A stretch of 64,000 bases of DNA from DATJOJ01 sp035507035 (GTDB lineage: Bacteria > Acidobacteriota > Terriglobia > Terriglobales > Acidobacteriaceae): positions 215,429 through 279,428 of the forward strand of contig DATJOJ010000035.1 in NCBI GenBank assembly GCA_035507035.1, in the 5' to 3' direction. Positions 40,081-48,554 of this stretch are shown here, one piece after another. The notes under the pieces were generated by a model. The model ran no database searches. It was not told where the DNA came from and saw nothing but the letters and a program-made list of their open reading frames with translations. Position 1 is the first letter of the stretch; every line of letters begins with the position of its first letter. Both the position numbers and the translations under genes were made by a program.

Positions 40081-40545
40081 TTAATTCCGGCTTGAGTCCC
40101 GCGGAAACGACTTCAAGACCACCTCGGACGAGCTGGAAGGCGAGCTTTTGTCCGCTTCGGCACGGTGCTCCGTCAAAGTTCCCTTCAAAATATAGTAGCC
40201 CTCATCGGCGAGAGTCTTCCCAGGACCGCGATCGACCGTACCTTTGAAATCGAACCAAACGCCGTGTACGGTTTCCGTGGTGAAGCTCAGTTTCTTGCCA
40301 TCCAGCTTGCCGTCTTTGAAGAACTGGTTCAGAAACACCCCTTGATCGCTCTCTCCGTCACCGTAGCGGGAAACGAATCCGGTCACTCGGCTTGCGTCTT
40401 CCACCGTAATTTGCACGAATTCGCCTTCCTTCCGGAAGCTGTACATGCCGGAATAATCGTCGGCGGCGGGGGCGGGAGGAGTAGTCTGCGCCGACAGAAT
40501 CATGGTTGCCAGCAGGATAAGAACGCTCACCATCCGAATCTTCAT
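40081..40545 (-). CDS. Secreted protein of unknown function
   Basis: A protein of 154 residues with a signal peptide (MKIRMVSVLILLATMILSAQ). The mature part is beta-rich (YSFRKEGEFVQITVEDASRV, then VTGFVSRYGDGESDQGVFLN), resembling a small beta-barrel fold, and ends with a Ser-rich tail. No family is recognised. It is transcribed alone and converges on the zinc-ribbon-like gene. Confidence 0.7.
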   Translation of the reverse strand: MKIRMVSVLILLATMILSAQTTPPAPAADDYSGMYSFRKEGEFVQITVEDASRVTGFVSRYGDGESDQGVFLNQFFKDGKLDGKKLSFTTETVHGVWFDFKGTVDRGPGKTLADEGYYILKGTLTEHRAEADKSSPSSSSEVVLKSFPRDSSRN

Positions 40546-40744
40546 ATCAAACTCTGCTTCTCCGCAGCATCAAAACCAATGAAAACACCATTCTCCGTCG
40601 GACTATTAGAGCACGCCACGCATTCCGAGTGTGCTCAGAAGGTCAAGCAGTAAGCGAAAGTATGTCCGCCACTCGGATCCGAATGCCAGTTTACAAAGGT
40701 CACAGTTATAATTAAGGGCAATTTATGTTCGCGTGGTGGGGAGT

Positions 40745-42517
40745 ATGAAACGGAGTCTTCAGCGGTTCGAGACGGCACTCAACACCAAGCCGACGCCGCT
40801 TCCGGCGCCCACTTTGCTGGTTCAGCTCGACCCCTGGTACCGAGTATTCTCTCGCAACTTGAAGGACACACTGTTGCCCAGGAGCACTCCTCAGCTTCAA
40901 CTCGTGTCCGAGCCTGGCGATTTTTGGCAAGACGTATTTGTTCGCTCCCGCCTTCCTTGGGGTAGATTCGCGGAGTCCGCTGTATTCCACATTGCCGTAG
41001 TGGCCGCGCTTTGGGGATCAGCTCATTTATGGCCGCAGAGAACGCATATTTCCGCTCCCGTCGCATTTCATAGTTCCGACGTCATTTATTACGAGGCCGA
41101 ATTGCCACCGCTCGATACCGGCGGCGCCAAGCCGCGAGCTGCAGCCAAAAGCGATCCAGTGTATTCGCCGCAGGCCATCATCTCCGTGCCGCCTGACGCC
41201 GACAATCGCAAGCAAACGATCGTGACGCCGCCGAACCTCAAATTGAACCACGATGTGCCGCTGCCGAATGTCGTCGCCTGGAATCGCGTGCAGCCTAGCA
41301 TTCCACTCGCGGCAACCACCGGGCATACATCACAGAAGCTGCCGGCATTGTCGACCAACGTGATTGCGCCTGCGCCTGAGCTAAATCAAAGCCAGCTGAG
41401 TCAAGCGCCCAAGTTGGCGGAATCGGCGGTCGCGCCAGCGCCAAACCTCGACGAGACCACGGCGAAACATGCTTTGCCGGTAGCCCAAACTGCCGTCATC
41501 GCGCCTCCTCCCGGAGTTGAGTTGGCGTCCGTTCGCAAATTGAGCGACATCAATATTGGACACGCGCAGGTCGTCGCGCCAGCCCCGCAGTTGCCGGTTG
41601 AGGAGCAGCATGCAGTGAGCGCGAGTGTCCGTGCGCGGGGATCCTTAGGGAATCCCGGAGCTGCGGTTGTTCCGCCGCCGCCTTCGATGCAGGGAGCCGG
41701 CACAAATCAAGACGGACGCCTGATTGCTTTGAGCCTGCAACCAGCTGCGGCGGCCGGACCGGTTGAGGTTCCCAACGGAAACCGCCGAGGCACCTTCGCG
41801 GCCACTCCAGGAGGGAAACCAAATGCATCGGGATCGCCTGGCAGTACTGCCGGAAGTACAACCGCCAGCGGAACCTCTAGCTCTGCGCATGACAATGGAG
41901 CCGGAGCAGGTACCAGTCGAAATGTAAACGGTGTTCCTGGCGGACTTTTTGTTGGGAGCTCGCCAGGCAATTCGCTTTCCGCCGCTATCGCGGGAAGCCG
42001 AAATGGTGGCGGCGATCCACCGCTCGTGGCCAGCGCAACTCCTCCGCGCTCCGCTTCCATGGCGAGAAAACCTGCGCTCGAAATATCACCTGAGCAGCAG
42101 ACCGACGTCGAACGCAAAGTCTTCTCCAATCACAAGTCGTATGCGATGACTCTGAATCTGCCGAACTTGAACTCCGCTGGCGGAAGCTGGGTGATGCACT
42201 TCAGCGAGCTGCAGGATCAGAAGTCATCCGGCGATCTGCTCGCGCCTGTCGCCACTCACACCGTCGATCCCGGCTATCCGCTCGAGTTGATGCGGGAGAA
42301 CGTGCGCGGATCCGTGACGCTATCGGCTGTGATCCGCAGCGACGGCTCCGTCGGCGATGTGCAGGTCCTAAATGGCATCGACGACAAGCTGGACGCCTAT
42401 GCCAGCAACGCGCTGGCAAATTGGCGATTTTTGCCCGCGATGCGCAATGGAAACCCCGTAGCGCTGCAGGCGGTGGTAATCATTCCCTTCCGGCCACGGC
42501 AGAAAGTCGGCTTTTAA
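40745..42517 (+). CDS. TonB-like protein with long Pro-rich repeat region
   Basis: A 590-residue envelope protein. One N-terminal membrane helix (about 80-100, ESAVFHIAVVAALWGSAHLW) is preceded by a cytoplasmic tail. The middle (about 140-430) is a Pro/Ala/Gln/Ser-rich linker with an imperfect repeat recognisable by VIAPAPEL, VAPAPNL, IAPPPGV, VVAPAPQL and VVPPPPS. A Gly/Ser-rich stretch follows, and the C-terminal TonB domain is VDPGYPLELMRENVRGSV then ALANWRFLPAMRNGNPVAL. It should link outer-membrane receptors to the inner membrane. GTG at 40733 is an alternative start, but the ATG has GGGGAG upstream. A TATAAT lies at 40707-40712. Confidence 0.85.
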   Translation: MKRSLQRFETALNTKPTPLPAPTLLVQLDPWYRVFSRNLKDTLLPRSTPQLQLVSEPGDFWQDVFVRSRLPWGRFAESAVFHIAVVAALWGSAHLWPQRTHISAPVAFHSSDVIYYEAELPPLDTGGAKPRAAAKSDPVYSPQAIISVPPDADNRKQTIVTPPNLKLNHDVPLPNVVAWNRVQPSIPLAATTGHTSQKLPALSTNVIAPAPELNQSQLSQAPKLAESAVAPAPNLDETTAKHALPVAQTAVIAPPPGVELASVRKLSDINIGHAQVVAPAPQLPVEEQHAVSASVRARGSLGNPGAAVVPPPPSMQGAGTNQDGRLIALSLQPAAAAGPVEVPNGNRRGTFAATPGGKPNASGSPGSTAGSTTASGTSSSAHDNGAGAGTSRNVNGVPGGLFVGSSPGNSLSAAIAGSRNGGGDPPLVASATPPRSASMARKPALEISPEQQTDVERKVFSNHKSYAMTLNLPNLNSAGGSWVMHFSELQDQKSSGDLLAPVATHTVDPGYPLELMRENVRGSVTLSAVIRSDGSVGDVQVLNGIDDKLDAYASNALANWRFLPAMRNGNPVALQAVVIIPFRPRQKVGF

Positions 42518-42622
42518 GAGAAAGTTTTTGCATTTGTAAAATGTTTTGATTCATTACAACCCTTGATATACCATTTCTCGCAGACCATTCCCCATGGTCC
42601 ATTCCCAAGCATTGGATATTTC

Positions 42623-43774
42623 ATGACCCGCACTCCTCTTGTCCGTATTGTCTTCGCTATCGTGGCAGTTTGCTTCCTCACTAACTTCGCTTTCGCCGTC
42701 GACCCCGTTGGAGTGCCGCCGATTCCTCCGGTGCAATCGGTAACCAGCCTCGGCACCGTGACCCAGAATCCTGTCATTTATGGCCGGGATGGCACGTTCA
42801 GCGCCAAGGTTGGTCCAGTTTCGCTGTGGACTTTCGGCGACACGCCAATGTCCGTGCCGGGAAAGCTGGGAAACTACTGGGATGACAACTCAATGTCCTG
42901 GACCACGAACTTCGACGCGTCGCAGGGCATCGACCTCAGTCACGATTTGCTCGACGACACGGGCGCGCCGGCGGAGTATCTGCCCTATCTTTCTTGGGAA
43001 GCGACATACAACTACGAACACGACAAGAACCATTGCACCGCTGATCCGTGTGGGGCCGAGTTCGCCATGTGGGATGGTCCGGTGATTTACGATCCCGCGC
43101 GCAGCCGTACGCTCTTCTTCTACTACGAACTGTGGCGCACGCCGAATAAGTCGGGCTGGACCAGCGTCGGCAGTGGAATCGCCGTGGGCAACGCCGAACT
43201 CAAAATTACTCGGCCCGTCGAGAATCCCGGCAGCCAGACTCCGACCTTGATGTGGGGACCGAACGACGTTGCCTATAACGCCGGAGCCCTCGTTGTAGGT
43301 GGCACGCTGTACGCTTATGCCAACGTCAACGGATTTCTGGTCACCAACGTTCAAGTCGCCCGTGTGCCCCTATCCGACGCGCTGGACATAACGAAATGGA
43401 CGTACTACGCCGGCAACGGAACCTGGAGCACGAATCCCAAGGATGCGGTGACCATCTTCACCGGCGGCGCAGCCGCGAACCAGGTTTTCTATAGCCCCTA
43501 CTTGGGCATGTACATGAATATCTACAATCCCGCGCTAGTCAATGATCTTTACTACCGGGTTTCCTACACTCCCTGGGGACCCTGGTCCGCACAGACTTTC
43601 CTTTACACCGGCGAGCCGCCCTACAACGGCAGCGTGAACTATACGGGCCAGGCCCACGTCGAGTTCGCCCAAGGCAACGGCCAAACGCAGTACGTGACCT
43701 ACGCCCATCCGACGGGTTTTTTGCGGGAAGATTTGCCGTTGTTGCAGGTAGTGTTCGGGAAGCCGGGGAAGTAA
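42623..43774 (+). CDS. Secreted DUF4185-like beta-propeller protein
   Basis: A protein of 383 residues with a signal peptide (MTRTPLVRIVFAIVAVCFLT, cleavage near AFAVD). The remainder matches the DUF4185 pattern from memory: GRDGTFSAKVGPVSLWTFGD, a metal- or sugar-site-like HCTADPCG segment, EFAMWDGPVIYDPA, RTLFFYYELWR, and the final beta strands. It is thought to be a propeller related to glycoside hydrolases; the substrate is unknown. The ATG at 42623 begins the signal peptide, so upstream in-frame starts are rejected. A 6-bp hairpin GACCAT/ATGGTC lies at 42583-42599 in the leader. It follows the TonB-like gene by 105 nt. Confidence 0.7.
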   Translation: MTRTPLVRIVFAIVAVCFLTNFAFAVDPVGVPPIPPVQSVTSLGTVTQNPVIYGRDGTFSAKVGPVSLWTFGDTPMSVPGKLGNYWDDNSMSWTTNFDASQGIDLSHDLLDDTGAPAEYLPYLSWEATYNYEHDKNHCTADPCGAEFAMWDGPVIYDPARSRTLFFYYELWRTPNKSGWTSVGSGIAVGNAELKITRPVENPGSQTPTLMWGPNDVAYNAGALVVGGTLYAYANVNGFLVTNVQVARVPLSDALDITKWTYYAGNGTWSTNPKDAVTIFTGGAAANQVFYSPYLGMYMNIYNPALVNDLYYRVSYTPWGPWSAQTFLYTGEPPYNGSVNYTGQAHVEFAQGNGQTQYVTYAHPTGFLREDLPLLQVVFGKPGK

Positions 43775-43805
43775 ACAGCAAATCGTCGCAACGACTCTCT
43801 CAAGA

Positions 43806-43875
43806 TTTGTCATCCGGAGGCGACGGAGTCGTCCGCCGAGGACGACGAGCAACGAAGGACCTCTGCATCTTCGGA
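43806..43875 (+). repeat. Dispersed inverted-repeat element, copy A
   Basis: Contains TTTGTCATCCGGAGG near the left end and CGAAGGACCTCTGCAT near the right end, with a GC-rich interior able to fold. It lies just downstream of the DUF4185-like gene and ends 10 nt before the GloVer gene's stop. The same sequence occurs in opposite orientation at 45259-45327. Confidence 0.7.
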
Positions 43876-43885
43876 TAGTGGCTAA

Positions 43886-45163
43886 TTACGGGACAAGTTT
43901 GAACGCAACGCCCACTCCATCAGTTCCACCGAGTGTCGTAGTACCGTAAACGTCACCCGTAGAATCAAGCGTTACCTGTGCCGCTGGTACACCGCCGAGC
44001 AAACCGCTCTCAGGAAAGCGAAATGAAGTCTCGGTCCACTGACCTCCGACGCCTGGACTCAGCTTGAACACCGTCCCGCAGCCATACCGAGATTGGCAGC
44101 CCTCGGAACCACCACCCCGGTAAGTTGTGCCATAGAGATTACCGGACGCGTCAAGGACGAGGCCCGCAAGTGGCAAGATGCCATCGAGCCGCCCATCACC
44201 AAAGTTGTGCAGTACCGTTTCCGTCCAGTTTCCGTCGCTCGGTGTAAGCTCGAACACCGTTCCACAACCGTCCGCGCCCGAACATACAAAAATACCGCCT
44301 TGGTTGGTTGAACCGTATAGGTTTCCAGCAGGATCCATCACAACACCGTTGGGTCCGTAGCCATCTTCGAAGTCAAATGAATAGAGAATAGCCTCCGTCC
44401 AGCCATTGGTGCCCGGGGACAGTTCGAAGACTGTCCCACCGCCCGATTCTCCTCCCTGTGCCGTCGAACCGTATAAGTTGCCGATATTGTCAAAAACCAG
44501 CGCACCCTCGGGGTTGGAGCCATCGTCCTTACCATTGCCGAACCTGTAAAGGACATCTTCTGTCCAGCCGTCTGAAGACTGTGACAATTCAAAAACTGTT
44601 CCCGAGCCATCGTTCCCGCCGCCAGACGTTGTGCCATACAGATTTCCAGCCGAGTCGAGAATCACTCCAGAGAACGGGTTCGCGCCGTCCATGCATCCCG
44701 CCTTGGAACAAAAGCTGTAAACCACGGTCTCAGTCCACAGGCCCGCACCACCCGAAGGAGGCGACAACTCGAAAACCGCGCCGCAAGTATGGAGCGCGCA
44801 GTTTTGTCCGCTGTTCCCTCCATAGTAGGTCGTGCCATAAAGATTTCCCGTAGCATCCAGTACCATGTTGCCAACGGGATATTGGCCGGCCGGATCCTTT
44901 GGGCCGAAGGCATGCAGGAGATGGTATCCGGTCGTGGGTGATAGTTCGTAAGCCGTTCCCGAATTTTCGACCCCGCCCCCAGAGGTCACGCCATAGGCAT
45001 TTCCCTCGGCATCAGTGACAAGGCCTGATGAGGGATTAGAGTTCTTGGAGCTGAAGCTGTAAAGAACTTTGTAATCGGCCGCCCAGACGCTGCAGGTCAG
45101 CGCTACGAGTACGGCAGCCTTGAAGATCGCCGCTGGTATCGCTTGACGCAAATTTCGGGACAT
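43886..45163 (-). CDS. Secreted GloVer-repeat protein
   Basis: A protein of 425 residues with a signal peptide (MSRNLRQAIPAAIFKAAVLV, cleavage near VWAAD). About seven copies of the repeat with GNLYGTTxxGG...GTVFELSP are visible, as in the choice-of-anchor GloVer family found in Acidobacteria. It is probably a surface-exposed beta-propeller; the ligand is unknown. The ATG at 45163 is preferred over the frame's far upstream start because of the signal peptide. The gene is framed by two copies of a dispersed repeat in opposite orientation. Confidence 0.88.
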   Translation of the reverse strand: MSRNLRQAIPAAIFKAAVLVALTCSVWAADYKVLYSFSSKNSNPSSGLVTDAEGNAYGVTSGGGVENSGTAYELSPTTGYHLLHAFGPKDPAGQYPVGNMVLDATGNLYGTTYYGGNSGQNCALHTCGAVFELSPPSGGAGLWTETVVYSFCSKAGCMDGANPFSGVILDSAGNLYGTTSGGGNDGSGTVFELSQSSDGWTEDVLYRFGNGKDDGSNPEGALVFDNIGNLYGSTAQGGESGGGTVFELSPGTNGWTEAILYSFDFEDGYGPNGVVMDPAGNLYGSTNQGGIFVCSGADGCGTVFELTPSDGNWTETVLHNFGDGRLDGILPLAGLVLDASGNLYGTTYRGGGSEGCQSRYGCGTVFKLSPGVGGQWTETSFRFPESGLLGGVPAAQVTLDSTGDVYGTTTLGGTDGVGVAFKLVP

Positions 45164-45258
45164 GCGGCACCTCCATGAGGCAATGAGTCGGGGGAGAAAC
45201 TGTAAGCAGCCATCACGGGACGGCCAGAAGTTTAACACGTTTTCAGCATGAGGTCGTA

Positions 45259-45327
45259 AATGCACAGGTCCTTCGTTGGGATTCGCTCGGTACCGAGCGA
45301 ATCCGCTGCCTCAGGATGACAAATTCA
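45259..45327 (-). repeat. Dispersed inverted-repeat element, copy B
   Basis: Reverse orientation of copy A: minus-strand TTTGTCATCCTGAGG, then a perfect 26-nt palindrome at 45279-45304 (13-bp arms beginning GGATTCGCTCGGT), then CAACGAAGGACCTGTGCAT. It lies between the M20 peptidase's stop and the GloVer gene's start. Confidence 0.75.
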
Positions 45328-45341
45328 GGAGTCTACCGGAT

Positions 45342-46604
45342 CTATTCCGCCACGCCCGCCAACGCCAATAGCGTCAGTAGAATCCGTTTGAGTCCCAGTT
45401 CGCGCCCGCCTGCGTCGAACCACTCTTGCAAGGTGTGCGCACCACCGCCGCTGCCGCCGCCGCCGATCGCAACCGCTTCGCGTCCCAATGACAACGGGAT
45501 GTTGGCATCGGTCGAGGCCCGCTGAATTTGCGCCACGTTTCCCAGATGAGCGTCCACCGCGCGAATAGATTTCAGCAATCGCGCATCCGGAGCCAATTCT
45601 CCCGCCGGACGATTGCCGATATCCACGATCTCGTGACTTAATCCCGAAGAACGTCTGGGCGACGGGTTGCGCCGTTCGCTCGCCCGCGTTTCCTCCTCGA
45701 CCGCCATCTCCAACTCGCCTCGCAGCGAAGCTTCCAGCCGCTCCATCTCGGGCATCGACGTCGAACGAATGTCGACCCTCATGCTGGCTGACTCGGGAAT
45801 CGAATTCACCGATGTGCCGCCGCGAATCACTCCAATATTGAAGGTAGTTTTCGGAGAAGCGGAAACCGGCGTCCGCGCGAACGCATCCATAGCTCGGGCC
45901 AGCACTAAGATCGGATTCGGAGCGCCGAAATCGCTCCACGAATGTCCTCCCGGCCCGCGCACGATTACTTCGAAACGACGGCTGCCCAGAGCCTCGGCAA
46001 CAATCGTATCGGAACCCGCACCATCGAGCACCAGACTGTAACGGATCGCGCTCCGCCAGCGCGGGTGAGAAAAGATGTGCCGCATGCCGCGCAAATCGCC
46101 CTCGCCTTCTTCCCCGACATTCGCTATGAACACAATCGGCATAGTGGTCGAAAGCTTGCCAGCTCGCAAGCCGGCGGCAATGGCCAGCAGCGCCGCGATC
46201 CCCGCGCCGTTATCCGAAACTCCCGGACCGTACAACCGGCTACCCTGGTGACGCACATTCAGCGGCGTGCCGGCCGGAAAGACCGTGTCGATATGCGCAC
46301 TGAGTGAAACGTATTCTTTCCCCGCCTTCGGGAAAACTCCAAACACATTGCCGACCTCATCAATGTGCACCCCGTCTAGCCCGAATTCACGAAAGCGGTC
46401 TTCCAGCCATTCGGAACGGTCAGCTTCTCCAAATGGTGGCGCGGGAATGCGCGCCAGCTCCAGTTGCCAGTTGGCAAATTGCGATTCCTGGGAAAGAAAC
46501 CACCCAAAGATGGACCGCACGGCAGGCAGTTGCGCCAAGTGGGCGACTTGCTGCTGGGCCGTGGCTAGGGCTTCCGACCAATCGGCGCGTTGCGGGGCAG
46601 ACAT
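45342..46604 (-). CDS. M20-family metallo-peptidase (peptidase T-like)
   Basis: A 420-residue cytoplasmic exopeptidase/amidohydrolase of the M20/M25/M40 clan using two zinc ions. Ligand regions visible: SAHIDTVFPAGTPLN (first His/Asp), GVSDNGAGIAALLAIAAG (bridging Asp) and the catalytic NVGEEGEGDLRGMRHI pair. A lid domain in the middle (about 215-330) is intact, and the GGGGSGGGAHTL block carries the last His ligand. Substrate: a short peptide or N-acyl amino acid. The ATG has GGAGG close upstream. It diverges from the 46628 gene with only 23 nt between start codons. Confidence 0.9.
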   Translation of the reverse strand: MSAPQRADWSEALATAQQQVAHLAQLPAVRSIFGWFLSQESQFANWQLELARIPAPPFGEADRSEWLEDRFREFGLDGVHIDEVGNVFGVFPKAGKEYVSLSAHIDTVFPAGTPLNVRHQGSRLYGPGVSDNGAGIAALLAIAAGLRAGKLSTTMPIVFIANVGEEGEGDLRGMRHIFSHPRWRSAIRYSLVLDGAGSDTIVAEALGSRRFEVIVRGPGGHSWSDFGAPNPILVLARAMDAFARTPVSASPKTTFNIGVIRGGTSVNSIPESASMRVDIRSTSMPEMERLEASLRGELEMAVEEETRASERRNPSPRRSSGLSHEIVDIGNRPAGELAPDARLLKSIRAVDAHLGNVAQIQRASTDANIPLSLGREAVAIGGGGSGGGAHTLQEWFDAGGRELGLKRILLTLLALAGVAE

Positions 46605-46614
46605 GATCCTCCGC

Positions 46615-46621
46615 TATATTA
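46615..46621. promoter_or_regulatory. Overlapping divergent -10 elements
   Basis: The 7-bp TATATTA contains TATATT (plus strand, 7 nt before ATG 46628) and TAATAT (minus strand, 11 nt before ATG 46604). One short AT-rich site may therefore start transcription in both directions. The minus-strand GGAGG Shine-Dalgarno lies just downstream. Confidence 0.5.
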
Positions 46622-46627
46622 CAACGT

Positions 46628-46957
46628 ATGGCCAAAGGAATTCGGTCAGCCTGGCTGGTTTTCGCACTCGCAGTCGGGGCGAGTACCAGCCTTTCCGCCC
46701 AGCTTCACTTCTCGGTAGTCGATCGGCAAGCGGTTGAGCAGAGACTCAAAAGCTATCAGGGAAGTGACAGGGTACGGGAAGTCCCTATCGTGGCCATTCA
46801 TTCCCTGACCCAGGACACAATGCGGGTGCTGCACAGTCGACGGGACAACTACAGCGCCGTCCATTTCGACGACTACTACAACAGCTACCGACTGATAAGT
46901 GCTTATCTGGCGTTTCTGGATGAAGGCTTGTCCACTCAACCGACGGAAAAGAAGTAG
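46628..46957 (+). CDS. Small secreted protein of unknown function
   Basis: A protein of 109 residues with a signal peptide (cleavage near LSAQ). The mature part (LHFSVVDRQAVEQRLKSYQG ...) is helical and acidic; I do not recognise it. No Shine-Dalgarno precedes the ATG, which lies 7 nt after TATATT. A hairpin terminator (47017-47036) follows. Confidence 0.65.
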   Translation: MAKGIRSAWLVFALAVGASTSLSAQLHFSVVDRQAVEQRLKSYQGSDRVREVPIVAIHSLTQDTMRVLHSRRDNYSAVHFDDYYNSYRLISAYLAFLDEGLSTQPTEKK

Positions 46958-47016
46958 CCTCTCGCGCAACTTTGCGGTGAGCCCGCCAATCTAACTCCTA
47001 AGAACGAAGTAGCTCG

Positions 47017-47036
47017 ACGGGGCGATTTCGCCCCGT
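47017..47036 (+). terminator. Hairpin terminator after the 46628 gene
   Basis: A 9-bp stem ACGGGGCGA / TCGCCCCGT with a minimal loop. It separates the small secreted gene from the next gene and has the same stem core as the hairpin at 62069-62095. There is no strong U-tract. Confidence 0.5.
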
Positions 47037-47055
47037 TCTCAAGCTCGATTTTCGC

Positions 47056-47061
47056 TAAACT
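47056..47061 (+). promoter_or_regulatory. -10 element, leaderless geometry
   Basis: TAAACT ends 6 nt before the ATG of the next gene, the same spacing as at gatB; no Shine-Dalgarno is present. Confidence 0.4.
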
Positions 47062-47067
47062 AGGCAT

Positions 47068-47928
47068 ATGAAATCCGGTTTCCAACTCGCAATCGCATTG
47101 GCATCGTTGGCATTCGCGTCCCTTCTCACCGTTCCTGCCCGCGCGGATGAGGGCCCGCTCGACAAATCCGAGCCTAAGGGCATCACCACGGACGAGATCA
47201 TCCAGCGATTTGCCGCGAAAGAGAAAGAATTCAAAGAAGCCTACGATCAATACGGCTATCGGGAGTCGGCCAAGATGGAGACGCTCGACGGATCTACCGT
47301 CGACGGAGTGTTTCAGGAGACTTTCGATGTAAGTTTTGATGACGCGGGTCACAGAGTGAAAAACGTAGTCTTTGCCCCCCTCCCCACGCTCACTCGATTG
47401 CAGATGACACGCGAAGACTTCGACGATTTGGAAAACGGTTTTCCCATGGTGCTGACTACCGACGACATCAGCCTATACAACATCCTGTACGTCGGCCAGC
47501 AGCAAGAAGATGAACTGCACTGCTATGTGTTCGACATTGCGCCCAAACAGATTGATCCGAAGAAACGCTACTTTCAGGGCCGCATCTGGGTCGATGACCA
47601 CGATCTGCAAATCGTGAAAACCTACGGCCAGATGGTGCCGGAAACTCACCTTAGCAAGAAAGGCAAGGGCCAGGAGAATCTATTTCCCAAGTTCACCACC
47701 TGGCGCGAGCAGATCGATGGCAAGTACTGGTTCCCAACCTACACGCGCGCCGACGACACACTACATTTCTCCAATCAGGACGTGAAGATTCGCGAGATCG
47801 TGAAATACGAGAATTACCGGCGTTTCGGCTCCAACGTGAAGATTACCTACGAGGGCAAAGAGATCCCGAAGGGCGATCAGAAGGAGCAGCCGCAAGCCTC
47901 GCAGCAACCGCAATCGCCGCCGCAATAG
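47068..47928 (+). CDS. Secreted protein, possibly LolA-like fold
   Basis: A protein of 286 residues with a signal peptide (cleavage near ARAD). The mature part shows a long beta-rich pattern (KYWFPTYTRADDTLHFSNQD, and IRFRIWVDDHDL-like strands such as FQGRIWVDDHDLQIVKTYG) reminiscent of acidobacterial proteins with a LolA/LolB-like fold, but that is weak. The last ~20 residues are Gln/Pro-rich. Function unknown. It converges with the HNH gene (21 nt between stops). Confidence 0.7.
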   Translation: MKSGFQLAIALASLAFASLLTVPARADEGPLDKSEPKGITTDEIIQRFAAKEKEFKEAYDQYGYRESAKMETLDGSTVDGVFQETFDVSFDDAGHRVKNVVFAPLPTLTRLQMTREDFDDLENGFPMVLTTDDISLYNILYVGQQQEDELHCYVFDIAPKQIDPKKRYFQGRIWVDDHDLQIVKTYGQMVPETHLSKKGKGQENLFPKFTTWREQIDGKYWFPTYTRADDTLHFSNQDVKIREIVKYENYRRFGSNVKITYEGKEIPKGDQKEQPQASQQPQSPPQ

Positions 47929-47949
47929 CGATCAGCTTCCGGCTGCCAG

Positions 47950-48552
47950 CTAGTAGAACAGATACTTCCGCCACTTATCGTCGGACCGGCCCATCAAGCG
48001 CATGATGTGGCGGCTGGTATGCAGGTTGAAGGCGCGTGGTTCTCTCATGAGCTTCATCCCCGCCTCATTCGGAAATTGATTCCCTTTACGCCGATTACAC
48101 GAATGGCAGCAGGCCACAAGGTTCTCCCACGTCGATGCGCCCCCTCGTGAGCGGGGAATCACGTGATCAAGAGTCAGCTCAGCCGAAGGCAGAACTTCGC
48201 CGCAATACTGGCAGGAATTGCGGTCCCGCAACAAGATGTTCTTCCGCGACAAGGCCCGCGTCTGGTGTGGGATGCGCCGATACTCCAGCAATCGGATTAC
48301 CGACGGAAGCCGAATCGCAATACGGGCAGCATGCAGATTGTGGCCATTCTCTTCTTCCGTCATTGCGACTCCTTTTAGCACAAGGACAATCGCTCGCCGC
48401 GCCGCGCACACATTGATCGGCTCATAAGAAGAGTTGAGCACCAGGACGGGCGCATGCAGTACATGGCCGTCGCTTTCCGTATGCACTCCCGCCAGCGCAA
48501 GCGAGTGTCCTCGCCCCGCGACATTCGGCGAATTGTGGAATTTCCCAGACAT
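47950..48552 (-). CDS. HNH endonuclease family protein
   Basis: A protein of 200 residues with a C-terminal HNH module: CQYCGEVLPSAELTLDHVIP then GGASTWENLVACCHSCNRRK, giving the metal ligands and zinc cysteines. The N-terminal half begins PVLVLNSSYEPINVCAARRA, typical of a widespread stand-alone HNH family found in many bacterial genomes. The nuclease target is unknown, and no restriction or phage gene is near. It is 2 nt from the ComF-like gene's stop on the same strand, so it is in the same transcript. Confidence 0.9.
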   Translation of the reverse strand: MSGKFHNSPNVAGRGHSLALAGVHTESDGHVLHAPVLVLNSSYEPINVCAARRAIVLVLKGVAMTEEENGHNLHAARIAIRLPSVIRLLEYRRIPHQTRALSRKNILLRDRNSCQYCGEVLPSAELTLDHVIPRSRGGASTWENLVACCHSCNRRKGNQFPNEAGMKLMREPRAFNLHTSRHIMRLMGRSDDKWRKYLFY

Positions 48553-48554
48553 GT

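Noticed and set aside
43806..45327. Insertion sequence carrying the GloVer gene
   Set aside because: There is no transposase, and no target-site duplication could be established by eye. It is kept as a finding about repeats, not as a mobile element feature.
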